A stretch of DNA of 10,527 bases, taken from assembly GCA_038230275.1 (NCBI GenBank), contig JBBRNO010000188.1:1-10527 (forward strand), given 5' to 3'. Under the pieces are notes generated by a model, which saw nothing but the letters and a program-made list of their open reading frames with translations, was not told the origin of the DNA and did not search any database. The number at the start of each line of letters is the position of its first letter. Within the stretch, counting starts at the first letter, position 1. Shown here in pieces: positions 1 through 6,786 of this stretch. Source of the DNA: JANXXV01 sp038230275 (GTDB lineage: Bacteria > Acidobacteriota > Terriglobia > Bryobacterales > Bryobacteraceae). Both the position numbers and the translations under genes were made by a program.

Positions 1-450
1 AGCGTGATCGATATCGATTTGCTGGGTACCTTCAACACCTGCCGCGGCGGCTACGAATTCCTCCGCAAACCGGGCGCATCCATCATCAGTATCTCGGCCA
101 CCCACGCCTTCACCCCCATACCGCTTCAGGCCCACGTCTGCGCGGGAAAAGCAGGCGTCGATATGCTCTCCAAGGTTCTGGCCGTCGAATGGGGACCGGC
201 CGGCGTCCGCGTTAACGTCATCACGCCCGGCCCGGTTGACGATACCGAAGGCATGCGCCGCCTCGCCCCAACCGAAGAGGCCCGCGCCAAAGTAACCGCC
301 AAGGTTCCCCTCCGCCGCCTGGCGTCTAAGGACGAAATCGCGGACCTCGCCCTCTTCCTTTCCTCCGATGCCGCCGCCTACATCACCGGTTCCATCGTCG
401 TGTGCGACGGTGGGCAATGTATTTCCGGTAATTCGCTCGGCCTCGCATGA
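1..450 (+). CDS. SDR oxidoreductase, 2,4-dienoyl-CoA reductase-like (5' truncated)
   Basis: This is the C-terminal 149 residues of a short-chain dehydrogenase/reductase; the N-terminal NAD(P)-binding glycine motif lies upstream of the window. Codon 1 is in frame and the protein ends at TGA 448-450. SDR features visible are the VIDIDLLGTFNTCR helix, SIISISATHA (strand 5 region), NVITPGPV after strand 6, and a C-terminal ITGSIVVCDGG. There is no YxxxK: the position four before the lysine is Val. Instead Lys50 is followed four residues later by Asp54 (KAGVD), the arrangement known in peroxisomal 2,4-dienoyl-CoA reductase (KAAVD), and PGPVDDTEGMRRL also resembles that enzyme. NADPH-dependent reduction of an unsaturated acyl-CoA is therefore a plausible role, but substrate is inference; another divergent SDR remains possible. 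The stop overlaps the start of the permease (ATGA), so the two are probably translated together. Confidence 0.85.
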   Translation, partial: SVIDIDLLGTFNTCRGGYEFLRKPGASIISISATHAFTPIPLQAHVCAGKAGVDMLSKVLAVEWGPAGVRVNVITPGPVDDTEGMRRLAPTEEARAKVTAKVPLRRLASKDEIADLALFLSSDAAAYITGSIVVCDGGQCISGNSLGLA

Positions 451-1781
451 GTACGCCGGCACGTTCCAGCTACAGCCTGGTCCGCCAGCTTGGCGTCACC
501 TCGGCTACCGCGCTAGTGGTCTCGAATATGGTCGGTACCGGCACATTCACTGCGGGCGGTCTCCTTGCCGGTCAACTCGGGAATGCAAAGTACATCCTGT
601 TGGTTTGGATCATCGGCGCAGTCTGTGCGCTGGCCGGCTCGTTCTGTTATTCCGAACTCGGCATTAACTTCCCCAGCTCTGGCGGGGAATACGTCTATCT
701 CACCCAAGCCTATGGACCAACGTGGGGGTTCATGACTGGCTGGGTCTCATTCTTCGCCGGCTTCTCAGCCCCCATCGCCGCCGCGGCCATTGCCTTCGCC
801 GGTTACATCGGCTACTTCATTCCACTGGTTCGGGAGCATCCTCAGAGCACCGCCTCACTGCTGATCGCGGTTTTCACCGTCATCAATTGTCTAGGGCTCA
901 AGCGCGTTGCCAACATTCAGAACATCCTCACTGGCACAAACATCGCCGTGATCGTCGCCTTCATCTTCGCCGGGTTCCTTGCCGGCAATGGAAGCTGGAG
1001 TCACTTCTCGCAGTCGGCCAGCCGCACCACCACCACGCCGTTGCCGGAACAATTCGTAGTCAGCCTGTTTTTTATCTATGTCAGCTACAGCGGCTGGAAC
1101 GCCGCCACCTACATTGCGGAAGAACTGAAGCAACCCGCGCGCACACTGCCCCTCGCTCTCACTCTCGGCACCGCCATCGTCGCTGCGCTCTATCTGGGCC
1201 TGAACGCTGTCTTCATTTACGCCACGCCATTGGAAGAGATGAAAGGAGTGCTCACGGTCGGCTCGGTAGCCGCAAGCAATCTCTTCGGTCCGGGCATCGG
1301 AGATATCTTCAGCGGCCTGATGGCTCTCTCGCTCGCCTCCACCGTCAGCGCCATGATCACCATCGGACCGCGCCTCTATTACGCGATGGCCAGAAACGGC
1401 GCCTTCTTCGCGATGGCCGCCAAAGTGGACCAGCGCCGCCACACGCCGGTGGTCGCCATTCTCTGCCAGGGAGTCTGCGCCATGCTGATGACCCTCACTC
1501 CGTTCCCTGAGCTGTTCCTCTACATCGGCTTCACGCTCAATTTTTTCGCCGTCCTGTCGGTAGCGTCCCTCTTCATCTTCCGCCGCCGGCCGGATTGGCA
1601 GAGGCTCCGCGTCGTCAGCTTCGCCTTCCCGCTGGTGCCCGCTATCTTTCTCCTGGTAGGAATCGGCATCACCATCTATGGCATCACCGTTCGGCCGGCC
1701 GTTTCCTTCGCCGCGGTGGCCACCGTCGCAACGGGCGCCGCCGTCTATCAACTCCGCTCGAGGCAATATGCCCGGGCCTGA
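447..1781 (+). CDS. APC-family amino-acid permease
   Basis: A 444-residue integral membrane protein of the amino acid-polyamine-organocation superfamily, expected to import or exchange amino acids across the inner membrane. The first transmembrane segment carries the broken-helix glycine motif GTGTF (residues 30-34). The family's TM6 region is recognisable as YSGWNAATYIAEELKQP (Trp217), followed by alternating hydrophobic stretches to the C-terminus; length and pattern fit the usual 12 segments. It resembles the SteT/YfnA/LAT-type branch, but substrate cannot be read from sequence. The ATG sits inside the ATGA overlap with the preceding SDR and has no clear Shine-Dalgarno, so translation is probably coupled. 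Its last 14 bases overlap the glycosylase gene. A large minus-strand open frame (891-1766) opposite it is a shadow. Confidence 0.9.
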   Translation: MSTPARSSYSLVRQLGVTSATALVVSNMVGTGTFTAGGLLAGQLGNAKYILLVWIIGAVCALAGSFCYSELGINFPSSGGEYVYLTQAYGPTWGFMTGWVSFFAGFSAPIAAAAIAFAGYIGYFIPLVREHPQSTASLLIAVFTVINCLGLKRVANIQNILTGTNIAVIVAFIFAGFLAGNGSWSHFSQSASRTTTTPLPEQFVVSLFFIYVSYSGWNAATYIAEELKQPARTLPLALTLGTAIVAALYLGLNAVFIYATPLEEMKGVLTVGSVAASNLFGPGIGDIFSGLMALSLASTVSAMITIGPRLYYAMARNGAFFAMAAKVDQRRHTPVVAILCQGVCAMLMTLTPFPELFLYIGFTLNFFAVLSVASLFIFRRRPDWQRLRVVSFAFPLVPAIFLLVGIGITIYGITVRPAVSFAAVATVATGAAVYQLRSRQYARA

Positions 1782-2346
1782 AACGCTCCCCCGCGAATTC
1801 TATTCCAGGCCCACAATTGAGGTAGCCAGAAGGTTGTTAGGCAAAGTTCTGCTGCATCGTGAGACCGCGGGCATCATTGTCGAGACCGAAGCCTATCCCG
1901 GTGGCGACGACCTGGCCTCGCACTCCGCTCGCGGCGTAACGGACCGTACGCGCGTCATCTTCGGACCGCCGGGACACGCCTACGTCTATCTCATTTATGG
2001 CGTTTACCAGTGCTTCAATATCGTGGCCGAACCCGATGGCCAACCCGGCTGTGTGCTGATTCGTGCCATCGAACCCACCCGTGGCATTGCGATCATGAAG
2101 CGCCGGAGGCCCGCCGCAAAGCAGAGGGAATCACTCACGAACGGACCCGGAAAGTTGACACTCGCGCTGGGCATTACCCGCGATCACAACGGCGCCGATG
2201 TAACCACCGGACCTTTGCTGGTTCAACGCCAGCCTCAACCAAAACGCTTTGAGATCGAGACCACCTCTCGTATCGGCATTACGCATTGCGCCGACCGGCC
2301 TTTGCGTTTCTTCATTAAGGACAATCCGTTCGTCAGCCGCGGCTGA
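1768..2346 (+). CDS. 3-methyladenine DNA glycosylase (AAG/Mpg family)
   Basis: A 192-residue monofunctional DNA glycosylase of the alkyladenine (AAG/MPG) family, which excises alkylated purines such as 3-methyladenine in base-excision repair. By comparison with human AAG, the catalytic glutamate corresponds to Glu41 in VETEAY. Tyr43 and His52 correspond to the base-pocket Tyr127 and His136, Tyr77 in YLIYGVY to the DNA-intercalating Tyr162, and Asn84 to Asn169. CVLIRAIEP and NGPGKL are further family signatures, and the end, PLRFFIKDNPFVS, matches the family C-terminus. I chose ATG 1768 because the homologous region begins at LPREFY just after it; the frame stays open upstream, but that part is permease shadow. 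GAGG at 1760-1763 is a closely spaced possible ribosome site. The gene overlaps the permease end by 14 bases, so coupled expression is likely. Confidence 0.93.
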   Translation: MPGPETLPREFYSRPTIEVARRLLGKVLLHRETAGIIVETEAYPGGDDLASHSARGVTDRTRVIFGPPGHAYVYLIYGVYQCFNIVAEPDGQPGCVLIRAIEPTRGIAIMKRRRPAAKQRESLTNGPGKLTLALGITRDHNGADVTTGPLLVQRQPQPKRFEIETTSRIGITHCADRPLRFFIKDNPFVSRG

Positions 2347-2364
2347 TCTGTTACCTTCAAATTT

Positions 2365-3720
2365 ATGCTCAAATCGACCATCTTCCGCGAATACGATATC
2401 CGCGGCGTAGCCGACATGGACCTGCTCAGCCCCGATATCGAAGTGTTGGGCAGGGCCATCGGCACCTATTTCATCCGCAGGGCGGGTAGTAACATCAACC
2501 TCGGCCGTGACTGCCGCCTCAGTTCAGACCGCCTGCACGCGGCCTTGCTGAAGGGGTTGCAATCGGCCGGGTGCCACGTCACCGATGTGGGCGTAATTCC
2601 AACTCCGCTGCTCTACTACTCTGCCTTCCATCTCAAGGCCAGTGGCGGTGTCATGATCACCGGCAGCCACAATCCCGCCGAATACAACGGCTTTAAAGTG
2701 ATGGCCGGTAAGAGCACCATTCACGGTGCGGAGATTCAGGAGATTCTGCGCATCATCACCGCCGAAGACTTCTCATCCGGCGCTGGAAGCACCCAGACCT
2801 ACGACATCATCACGCCTTATGTAGACGAGATCGCATCCAAATTTCAATTCAAGCGCCGCGTGAAAGTGGTGCTCGATGGCGGCAACGGCACCGCCGGGCC
2901 AGCCATGCATCGTCTGCTTGAAAAGCTCAATGTTGACGCCACCGAAATCTTCTTTGACATGGACGGCCGCTTTCCAAACCATCATCCCGATCCGACCGTA
3001 GAGGCAAACCTGACCCACCTGCAAGACGCCGTCAAATCTCACGGTGCGGAAATGGGCATCGCCTTCGACGGAGACGCCGACCGCATCGGCGCTATCGATG
3101 AGAGCGGCACGGTGATCTGGGGCGATTACCTGCTGCTGATTTACGCCCGCGAAATCCTCACCCGTAAACCCGGCGCTACCGTCATCGGCGAAGTGAAGTG
3201 TTCCCAGGTGCTCTACGATCAGATCGAAAAGCTAGGCGGGAAGGCCATCATGTTCAAGACCGGCCATTCGCTGATAAAAGCGCATATGAAAGAGGTTCGA
3301 GCTGAACTGGCCGGCGAGATGAGCGGCCACATCTTCTTTGCGGACCAATACTACGGCTTCGACGATGCGCTCTACGCCGCCTGCCGCCTGATCGACATCG
3401 TGGCCAACTCCGGCAAACCGCTGTCGGCTCAAACCGCTGGACTCCCGGCGCTGGTATCCACCCCCGAGATCCGCGTGGACACCCCGGATGAAATCAAGTT
3501 CGAGGTGGTAGCCAAGGTGGCCGCGCACTTCCGCAAGACTCACAAGATCTTCGATATCGACGGCGCGCGGGTCCTGTTTCCGAAAGGCTGGGGTTTAGTC
3601 CGCGCGTCGAATACGCAGCCGGTTCTGGTGATGAGATTTGAAGCGGAAACCCCGGAACTTCTCGCCGCCTACCAGGCAGAGGTGGAAGCCGCGGTAGCCC
3701 AGGCCAAATCCGCAAGCTAG
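2365..3720 (+). CDS. Phosphomannomutase/phosphoglucomutase
   Basis: A 451-residue alpha-D-phosphohexomutase of the PMM/PGM (ManB/AlgC) group, interconverting hexose 6-phosphate and 1-phosphate to feed GDP-mannose or other nucleotide sugars for envelope polysaccharide. All four family sites are visible. They are the phosphoserine loop TGSHNP (Ser101), the metal loop DGDADR (Asp235, Asp237, Asp239), the sugar-binding loop GEMSGH (317-322) and the phosphate-binding loop RASNTQP (413-419). The N-terminal FREYDIRG is typical, and length is normal for the family. The start ATG lies 18 bases after the glycosylase stop with no obvious Shine-Dalgarno. Mannose versus glucose specificity cannot be decided from sequence. 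The stop codon TAG (3718-3720) lies within the terminal inverted repeat of the adjacent repeat element. Confidence 0.95.
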   Translation: MLKSTIFREYDIRGVADMDLLSPDIEVLGRAIGTYFIRRAGSNINLGRDCRLSSDRLHAALLKGLQSAGCHVTDVGVIPTPLLYYSAFHLKASGGVMITGSHNPAEYNGFKVMAGKSTIHGAEIQEILRIITAEDFSSGAGSTQTYDIITPYVDEIASKFQFKRRVKVVLDGGNGTAGPAMHRLLEKLNVDATEIFFDMDGRFPNHHPDPTVEANLTHLQDAVKSHGAEMGIAFDGDADRIGAIDESGTVIWGDYLLLIYAREILTRKPGATVIGEVKCSQVLYDQIEKLGGKAIMFKTGHSLIKAHMKEVRAELAGEMSGHIFFADQYYGFDDALYAACRLIDIVANSGKPLSAQTAGLPALVSTPEIRVDTPDEIKFEVVAKVAAHFRKTHKIFDIDGARVLFPKGWGLVRASNTQPVLVMRFEAETPELLAAYQAEVEAAVAQAKSAS

Positions 3721-3873
3721 TGTACTGTCCGACAAATAACTGGACACAATAAACGGCTTGCTCACGCGCGCGGCTCGGTCTCGAACTCGTTGCTGCAACA
3801 GTAGTTTCCGAGCCGCGACGGTAACGGAGCGGTTTCCGGTAGTGTCCACCCAATTCGCGGACACTACACTAGC
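3716..3873. mobile_element. MITE-like element with ~32-bp terminal inverted repeats
   Basis: Reading inward from 3716 and, on the other strand, from 3873, the two ends align at 25 of 32 positions: GCTAGTGTA, then one mismatch, TGTCCG, a diverged nine-base stretch, then TGGACAC. Each end is itself an imperfect hairpin (TGTCC...GGACA on the left; GTAGTGTCC at 3839-3847 with GGACACTAC at 3859-3867 on the right). The roughly 94-bp interior carries a further palindrome and no coding potential, so this is a non-autonomous element or a decayed insertion-sequence remnant. A CTAG sits at both ends and might be a target duplication or part of the repeat. It lies between convergent genes and could also act as a two-way transcription stop. 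Its transposase family is not identified. Confidence 0.65.
3769..3817. repeat. Palindromic repeat nested in the MITE-like element
   Basis: CGCGGCTCGG at 3769-3778 and its exact reverse complement at 3808-3817 form 10-bp arms around a 29-base centre, which itself contains the small hairpin GTTGC-T-GCAAC (3789-3799). Complementarity continues imperfectly outward to about 3753 and 3834. The right arm and flank (3810-3838) match 9542-9570 at 23 of 29 positions, so this is one copy of a dispersed palindrome family in this genome. Confidence 0.7.
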
Positions 3874-4043
3874 AATGGGGAGATGGTTGAGGTGTCCGCC
3901 GCTCCGTACGGAATACATGAGCCTACAGTCACCAGAATCTTCGGCTCCGAAGTACATGAAAGCAATCGAAAATTGGAAAACTCTAATTTCGGCTTTGCAG
4001 GTCCAGCGCTAATCTAATCCACAGCAAGGGCCGGCCGCGGTCT
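3874..4043. other. Convergent intergenic stretch, no gene recognised
   Basis: About 170 bases lie between the repeat element and the 3' end of the minus-strand gene. The part at 3915-4015 is more AT-rich than its surroundings. A 31-codon open frame (ATG 3917 to TAA 4012) is present, but it has no convincing ribosome site and no recognisable motif, so I do not call it a gene. No intrinsic terminator with a T-run is obvious. Confidence 0.5.
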
Positions 4044-4547
4044 TCAGTTTCGCGCGCCGAACGTTTCGGTGCGCCCAGCCAGTGGCTTTACCGTCGATCC
4101 ACCGCATACACCAACACCGATGTTCAACAAAGCATTCAGCAGATTATAGAGTACGGCGTAGATCATCTGTTCCGTCACCGGTTGCTTGCCCGGCAACCGA
4201 AATGTCGCCGGCAATTCCTTGGTGATCTGCAGGCGGATGGAGTTCGGCAGCATGTACCCCGACCGGTCCTTCAAATTCGCCACCGCAATCGGAGTCTGCA
4301 AGACGGCCCCGCTGTGCCCATCCACGTAAAACTGGCATCGCGAAAACCATCCGAGGTTACCCGGATCGGCGGCATCGAACAGCAGCAGCGGTGCCTGTCG
4401 ATCAGGTGCCGATAAATCGATCGTCAGACTCCGCGCGGCATCGTCCAGCTTAAATTCAAATCCGGCTTGCTTGGCAATGTTGCTGATAAAGTCGAGATCC
4501 AATTCCAGCAGCAAAAGCTTGTGCGACCCGGCTTGCAATACCTGCAT
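4044..4547 (-). CDS. Hypothetical protein, 167 aa
   Basis: I do not recognise this protein. It is read from ATG at 4547 leftward to TGA at 4044-4046. The first two-thirds alternates hydrophobic and polar residues in a beta-rich manner (KLLLLELDLDF, SLTIDLSAPD, APLLLFDAAD, CQFYVDGHSG, NSIRLQITKE). A C-terminal helix-like segment, MIYAVLYNLLNALLNIGVGV, could be a membrane-associated or packing helix. There is no signal peptide. It faces the mutase gene convergently across the repeat element and is divergent from the HAD phosphatase gene, with 75 bases between the two starts. Coding is supported by length, by the gap it fills between confident genes, and by the absence of a better frame opposite it. 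Its start is uncertain, as no strong Shine-Dalgarno precedes it. Confidence 0.6.
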   Translation of the reverse strand: MQVLQAGSHKLLLLELDLDFISNIAKQAGFEFKLDDAARSLTIDLSAPDRQAPLLLFDAADPGNLGWFSRCQFYVDGHSGAVLQTPIAVANLKDRSGYMLPNSIRLQITKELPATFRLPGKQPVTEQMIYAVLYNLLNALLNIGVGVCGGSTVKPLAGRTETFGARN

Positions 4548-4622
4548 CTACAGCTATCTTAGCGCGGTCGAATAGGTTAGCGGCACCCGCCGCACAAAAA
4601 ATCCCGGATATAGTAAGGGCAG
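4548..4622. promoter_or_regulatory. Divergent intergenic region with small hairpin
   Basis: The 75 bases between the two divergent starts must hold the promoters of both flanking genes if each is transcribed on its own. I see no convincing -35/-10 pair. A perfect 5-bp-arm hairpin, GCGGC-ACCC-GCCGC (4580-4593), is followed on the plus strand by a run of six A residues (4595-4600). That is the wrong polarity for a plus-strand terminator, so its role is unknown. Confidence 0.3.
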
Positions 4623-5309
4623 ATGCCTCCTCCCGGAGTACTGGTCCTTTTCGATATCGATGGCACGCTGATCCGTAAAGCCGGTCCGCATCATCGTGAG
4701 GCCCTGGTGGCAGCAGTCCGGCGAGCCACCGGGCTGGAAACCACCAACCACCACATTCCTACCCAAGGCATGCTGGACCGTGACATTTTGACCGTTATGA
4801 TGCGAAATGCCGGTGCCAGTCGCGCTGCGATTCGCGAAAAAATGCCGGAAATCATCAGGCACGCCCAGAACATTTACGTGCGATCGTGTCCAAACCTCGA
4901 AGCCAAGGTCTGCCCGGGAGTCCGGATGCTGCTTCGGCGACTGAGCCGGCGTGGTGTTCCGGCCGGATTGGTCACCGGAAATCTAACTCGCATCGGATGG
5001 AAGAAGATGGAGCACGCCGGTCTAAAGGAATTCTTTCAATTCGGCGCTTTCGCTGAGATGGCATCCAGCCGCGCCGGTCTTGTCCGTCTCGCGCTGCAAC
5101 AGGCGCGACGCCAGGGGCTGATGCATCGCGGAACCCGGGTATCGCTCATTGGGGACCACCCGAACGACGTCGAAGCAGCAAAGAAAAACGGGGTCCAGTC
5201 CATCGCAGTTGCCACCGGAGTGGTATCTGCCCAGGAACTTTCGGCCTGCACCCCAGACGTTCTATTAGAGGATCTTCGTGCTCTAAATCTACCGTTGCTC
5301 TGGTACTAA
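4623..5309 (+). CDS. HAD-superfamily phosphatase, phosphoglycolate-phosphatase-like
   Basis: A 228-residue cytoplasmic haloacid-dehalogenase-type hydrolase. Motif I is FDIDGTL with nucleophile Asp11 and acid/base Asp13. Motif II is the Thr of VTGN (Thr118). Motif IV is IGDHPNDVEAA, with Asp178 and Asp182 as the magnesium ligands. A helical cap (about residues 20-100) between motifs I and II marks a C1-cap enzyme like Gph/PGP. The motif III lysine is not obvious; Arg150 in ASSRAGL is the likeliest equivalent. The substrate is unknown: 2-phosphoglycolate is the default guess for this fold, but other small phosphate esters are equally possible. ATG 4623 is preceded by AAGGG (4615-4619) at unusually short spacing. 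The first catalytic motif starts ten residues in, which is normal. Confidence 0.85.
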   Translation: MPPPGVLVLFDIDGTLIRKAGPHHREALVAAVRRATGLETTNHHIPTQGMLDRDILTVMMRNAGASRAAIREKMPEIIRHAQNIYVRSCPNLEAKVCPGVRMLLRRLSRRGVPAGLVTGNLTRIGWKKMEHAGLKEFFQFGAFAEMASSRAGLVRLALQQARRQGLMHRGTRVSLIGDHPNDVEAAKKNGVQSIAVATGVVSAQELSACTPDVLLEDLRALNLPLLWY

Positions 5310-5393
5310 AACTATGGTACGTTGAGTGCATCATGAAGATTGCTTAATTCTTGAAAATTTGCGCTTGGCTTCTGCACTAAGAGCTTGCGCGAA

Positions 5394-5399
5394 AAAGGA
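5394..5399 (+). promoter_or_regulatory. Ribosome binding site fixing start of receiver-like gene
   Basis: AAAGGA lies nine bases before ATG 5409. It overlaps the first codons of an alternative, longer reading from TTG 5385, which has no such site, so ATG 5409 is preferred. Confidence 0.6.
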
Positions 5400-5408
5400 T
5401 TTATACGG

Positions 5409-5882
5409 ATGCCACTCACCGAGCAAAAATTACACACTTCCGTTCCTCATCAGGAAAAATTTTCACTTCTCGTAATCAGTCCTCACAAGGACGACCGTTC
5501 CGCTGTCAGTCAGATCCTCCAAAACCCTTGCTGGCGCATCGAGCACGCGGCAAGCCTGGAAGATGCAGGCAAACGTCTTCACGAAAGATTTGCAAGTGTG
5601 ATTCTCTGTGAAACCACCCTTCCCGATGGTTCCTGGAAAGATCTCCTGGCGCGCTTGCATGACCTTCCAGTACGTCCTTCCGTGGTGGTGATATCCCGCC
5701 ACGCCAACGACGATCTGTGGGCTGATGTGCTCAGCAGTGGCGGGTATGATGTCCTTTCCAAGCCGTTTGACCGCCGGGAACTGGTCCGGGTGGTGGGCAT
5801 GGCTTGGCGCCAGTGCTATACCAAACGTTCTGGGAAATCCCGGTCGCTCAGTCCTGTTTTGGCCCACGCAGCTGCCAGCTAA
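5409..5882 (+). CDS. Degenerate response-regulator receiver (pseudo-REC) protein
   Basis: A 157-residue single-domain protein that follows the receiver-domain pattern: LLVIS strand 1 (20-24), VILCE strand 3 (about 64-68), VVVIS strand 4 (92-96), then LSKPFDRRELVRVV around Lys118. The conserved Lys118-Pro and the Ser96 at the Thr/Ser switch position are kept. However, the phospho-acceptor Asp is replaced by Glu68 (CETTLPDGSW), and the acidic metal-binding pair after strand 1 is replaced by Ser24-Pro25. It therefore probably cannot be phosphorylated in the usual way and may act as a fixed-state signalling or protein-binding module. There is no output domain; the last 20 residues are a basic and alanine-rich tail. 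No kinase gene is adjacent. It stands alone, 99 bases after the phosphatase gene and 64 bases before the carotenoid operon. Confidence 0.75.
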   Translation: MPLTEQKLHTSVPHQEKFSLLVISPHKDDRSAVSQILQNPCWRIEHAASLEDAGKRLHERFASVILCETTLPDGSWKDLLARLHDLPVRPSVVVISRHANDDLWADVLSSGGYDVLSKPFDRRELVRVVGMAWRQCYTKRSGKSRSLSPVLAHAAAS

Positions 5883-5946
5883 GCTCAAATGGCGTTAAAG
5901 AATAAAACCGGTTGCCGTTTTCGTAATCTATAACGATACGGCAATC

Positions 5947-6786
5947 ATGACCAGTCCTGCCCTGTTCTCCGAACTGCCGAATGATCGCGCACTGATTGAA
6001 ACCCACTTGGCCACCCTGCTGATGCGGGGTGGTTCCGATGGTGGTCCAGTCGCCGAAGCCATGCGTTATGCGGTATTAGGCTGCGGCCAACGGATTCGGC
6101 CACTACTGGCACTTCGCATAGCCCGCCTCAAATATGGCGGCCGCAACAGTCACGCGAACCTTCGCGCCGGCGCCAGTGTGGAATTATTTCACTGTGCCTC
6201 TCTGATCGTGGATGACCTCCCCTGTATGGACAACGAGCAAGTCCGGCGGGATCGTCCCACCGTGCATGTCCGGTTCGGAGAGGCGACAGCGATTCTGGCG
6301 GCGTTCGGCCTTGTCGCGCTGGCTGCGCGATCTATCACCGAGCTCGGCGGCAGTGTCGCCGAACGCGCCTGTTGCGTTGAGTTCCAAACACACCTGTTGA
6401 AGGTGCTTGATGTTGGCGGCCTGATCACAGGACAAGCTCTCGACCTGGCGTTGTGTGGGCATGAACGGGAACGAGGCCGTGCCTTGATGACCGAGCTGAA
6501 GACGGTGCCGCTGTTTGTTCTTTCGGTTCGAGCCGGATTGCTGTTCTCCGGTTACTCCGCCTGCGAAGCGGATGCTCTTCTCGAATTTGGACGCAGGTTC
6601 GGGATCGCCTACCAAATGACGGACGATCTGCTCGATGGGGAACAGTCGGACTCCAAACTGGTGTTGGAGCAACTGGACTCGGCCCGGTATTGCCTACGCG
6701 ATTTCGGAAACCGCAGCCATGGGCTGGAGGAGTTGGTCGATTACCTGCATGATAGGGCCTGCCAAGACAATCGTAGTCATCGGTAG
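5947..6786 (+). CDS. Polyprenyl diphosphate synthase, probable GGPP synthase
   Basis: A 279-residue all-trans isoprenyl diphosphate synthase that would extend allylic diphosphates with IPP to supply C20 geranylgeranyl diphosphate. The first aspartate-rich motif is DDLPCMD (Asp89, Asp90, Asp95), a DDxxxxD form shared by bacterial GGPP and FPP synthases. The second is DDLLD (226-230) after YQMT. GQRIRPLL is the IPP-binding region, with Gln where Lys is usual (GKRxRP), and GLITGQALDL and KTVPLF are further family blocks. Chain length is not certain from sequence: the small residues just upstream of the first motif (Ala84, Ser85) allow C20, and the crtI-crtB neighbours argue for GGPP. No clear Shine-Dalgarno precedes ATG 5947. 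Its end overlaps the CrtI start by 38 bases. Confidence 0.88.
   Translation: MTSPALFSELPNDRALIETHLATLLMRGGSDGGPVAEAMRYAVLGCGQRIRPLLALRIARLKYGGRNSHANLRAGASVELFHCASLIVDDLPCMDNEQVRRDRPTVHVRFGEATAILAAFGLVALAARSITELGGSVAERACCVEFQTHLLKVLDVGGLITGQALDLALCGHERERGRALMTELKTVPLFVLSVRAGLLFSGYSACEADALLEFGRRFGIAYQMTDDLLDGEQSDSKLVLEQLDSARYCLRDFGNRSHGLEELVDYLHDRACQDNRSHR

Noticed and set aside
891..1766. 291-codon minus-strand open frame opposite the permease
   Set aside because: The translation is highly charged and low in complexity, with no motif; the plus-strand permease explains the region.
3917..4012. 31-codon plus-strand open frame in the convergent gap
   Set aside because: It is very short, lacks a good ribosome site and has no recognisable sequence; it could be a gene remnant but this cannot be shown.
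5351..5380. TTGAAA as a -35 box upstream of the receiver-like gene
   Set aside because: No acceptable -10 box lies at 16-19 bases spacing.
5904..5921. Possible terminator AAAAC...GTTTT before the carotenoid operon
   Set aside because: The stem is only five mostly A-T pairs with an inner mismatch and no proper T-run; too weak to call.
5912..5940. Possible sigma-70 promoter (TTGCCG with GATACG 17 bases on) upstream of the prenyl synthase
   Set aside because: The -10 box matches the consensus at only three of six positions; position is right but sequence support is poor.
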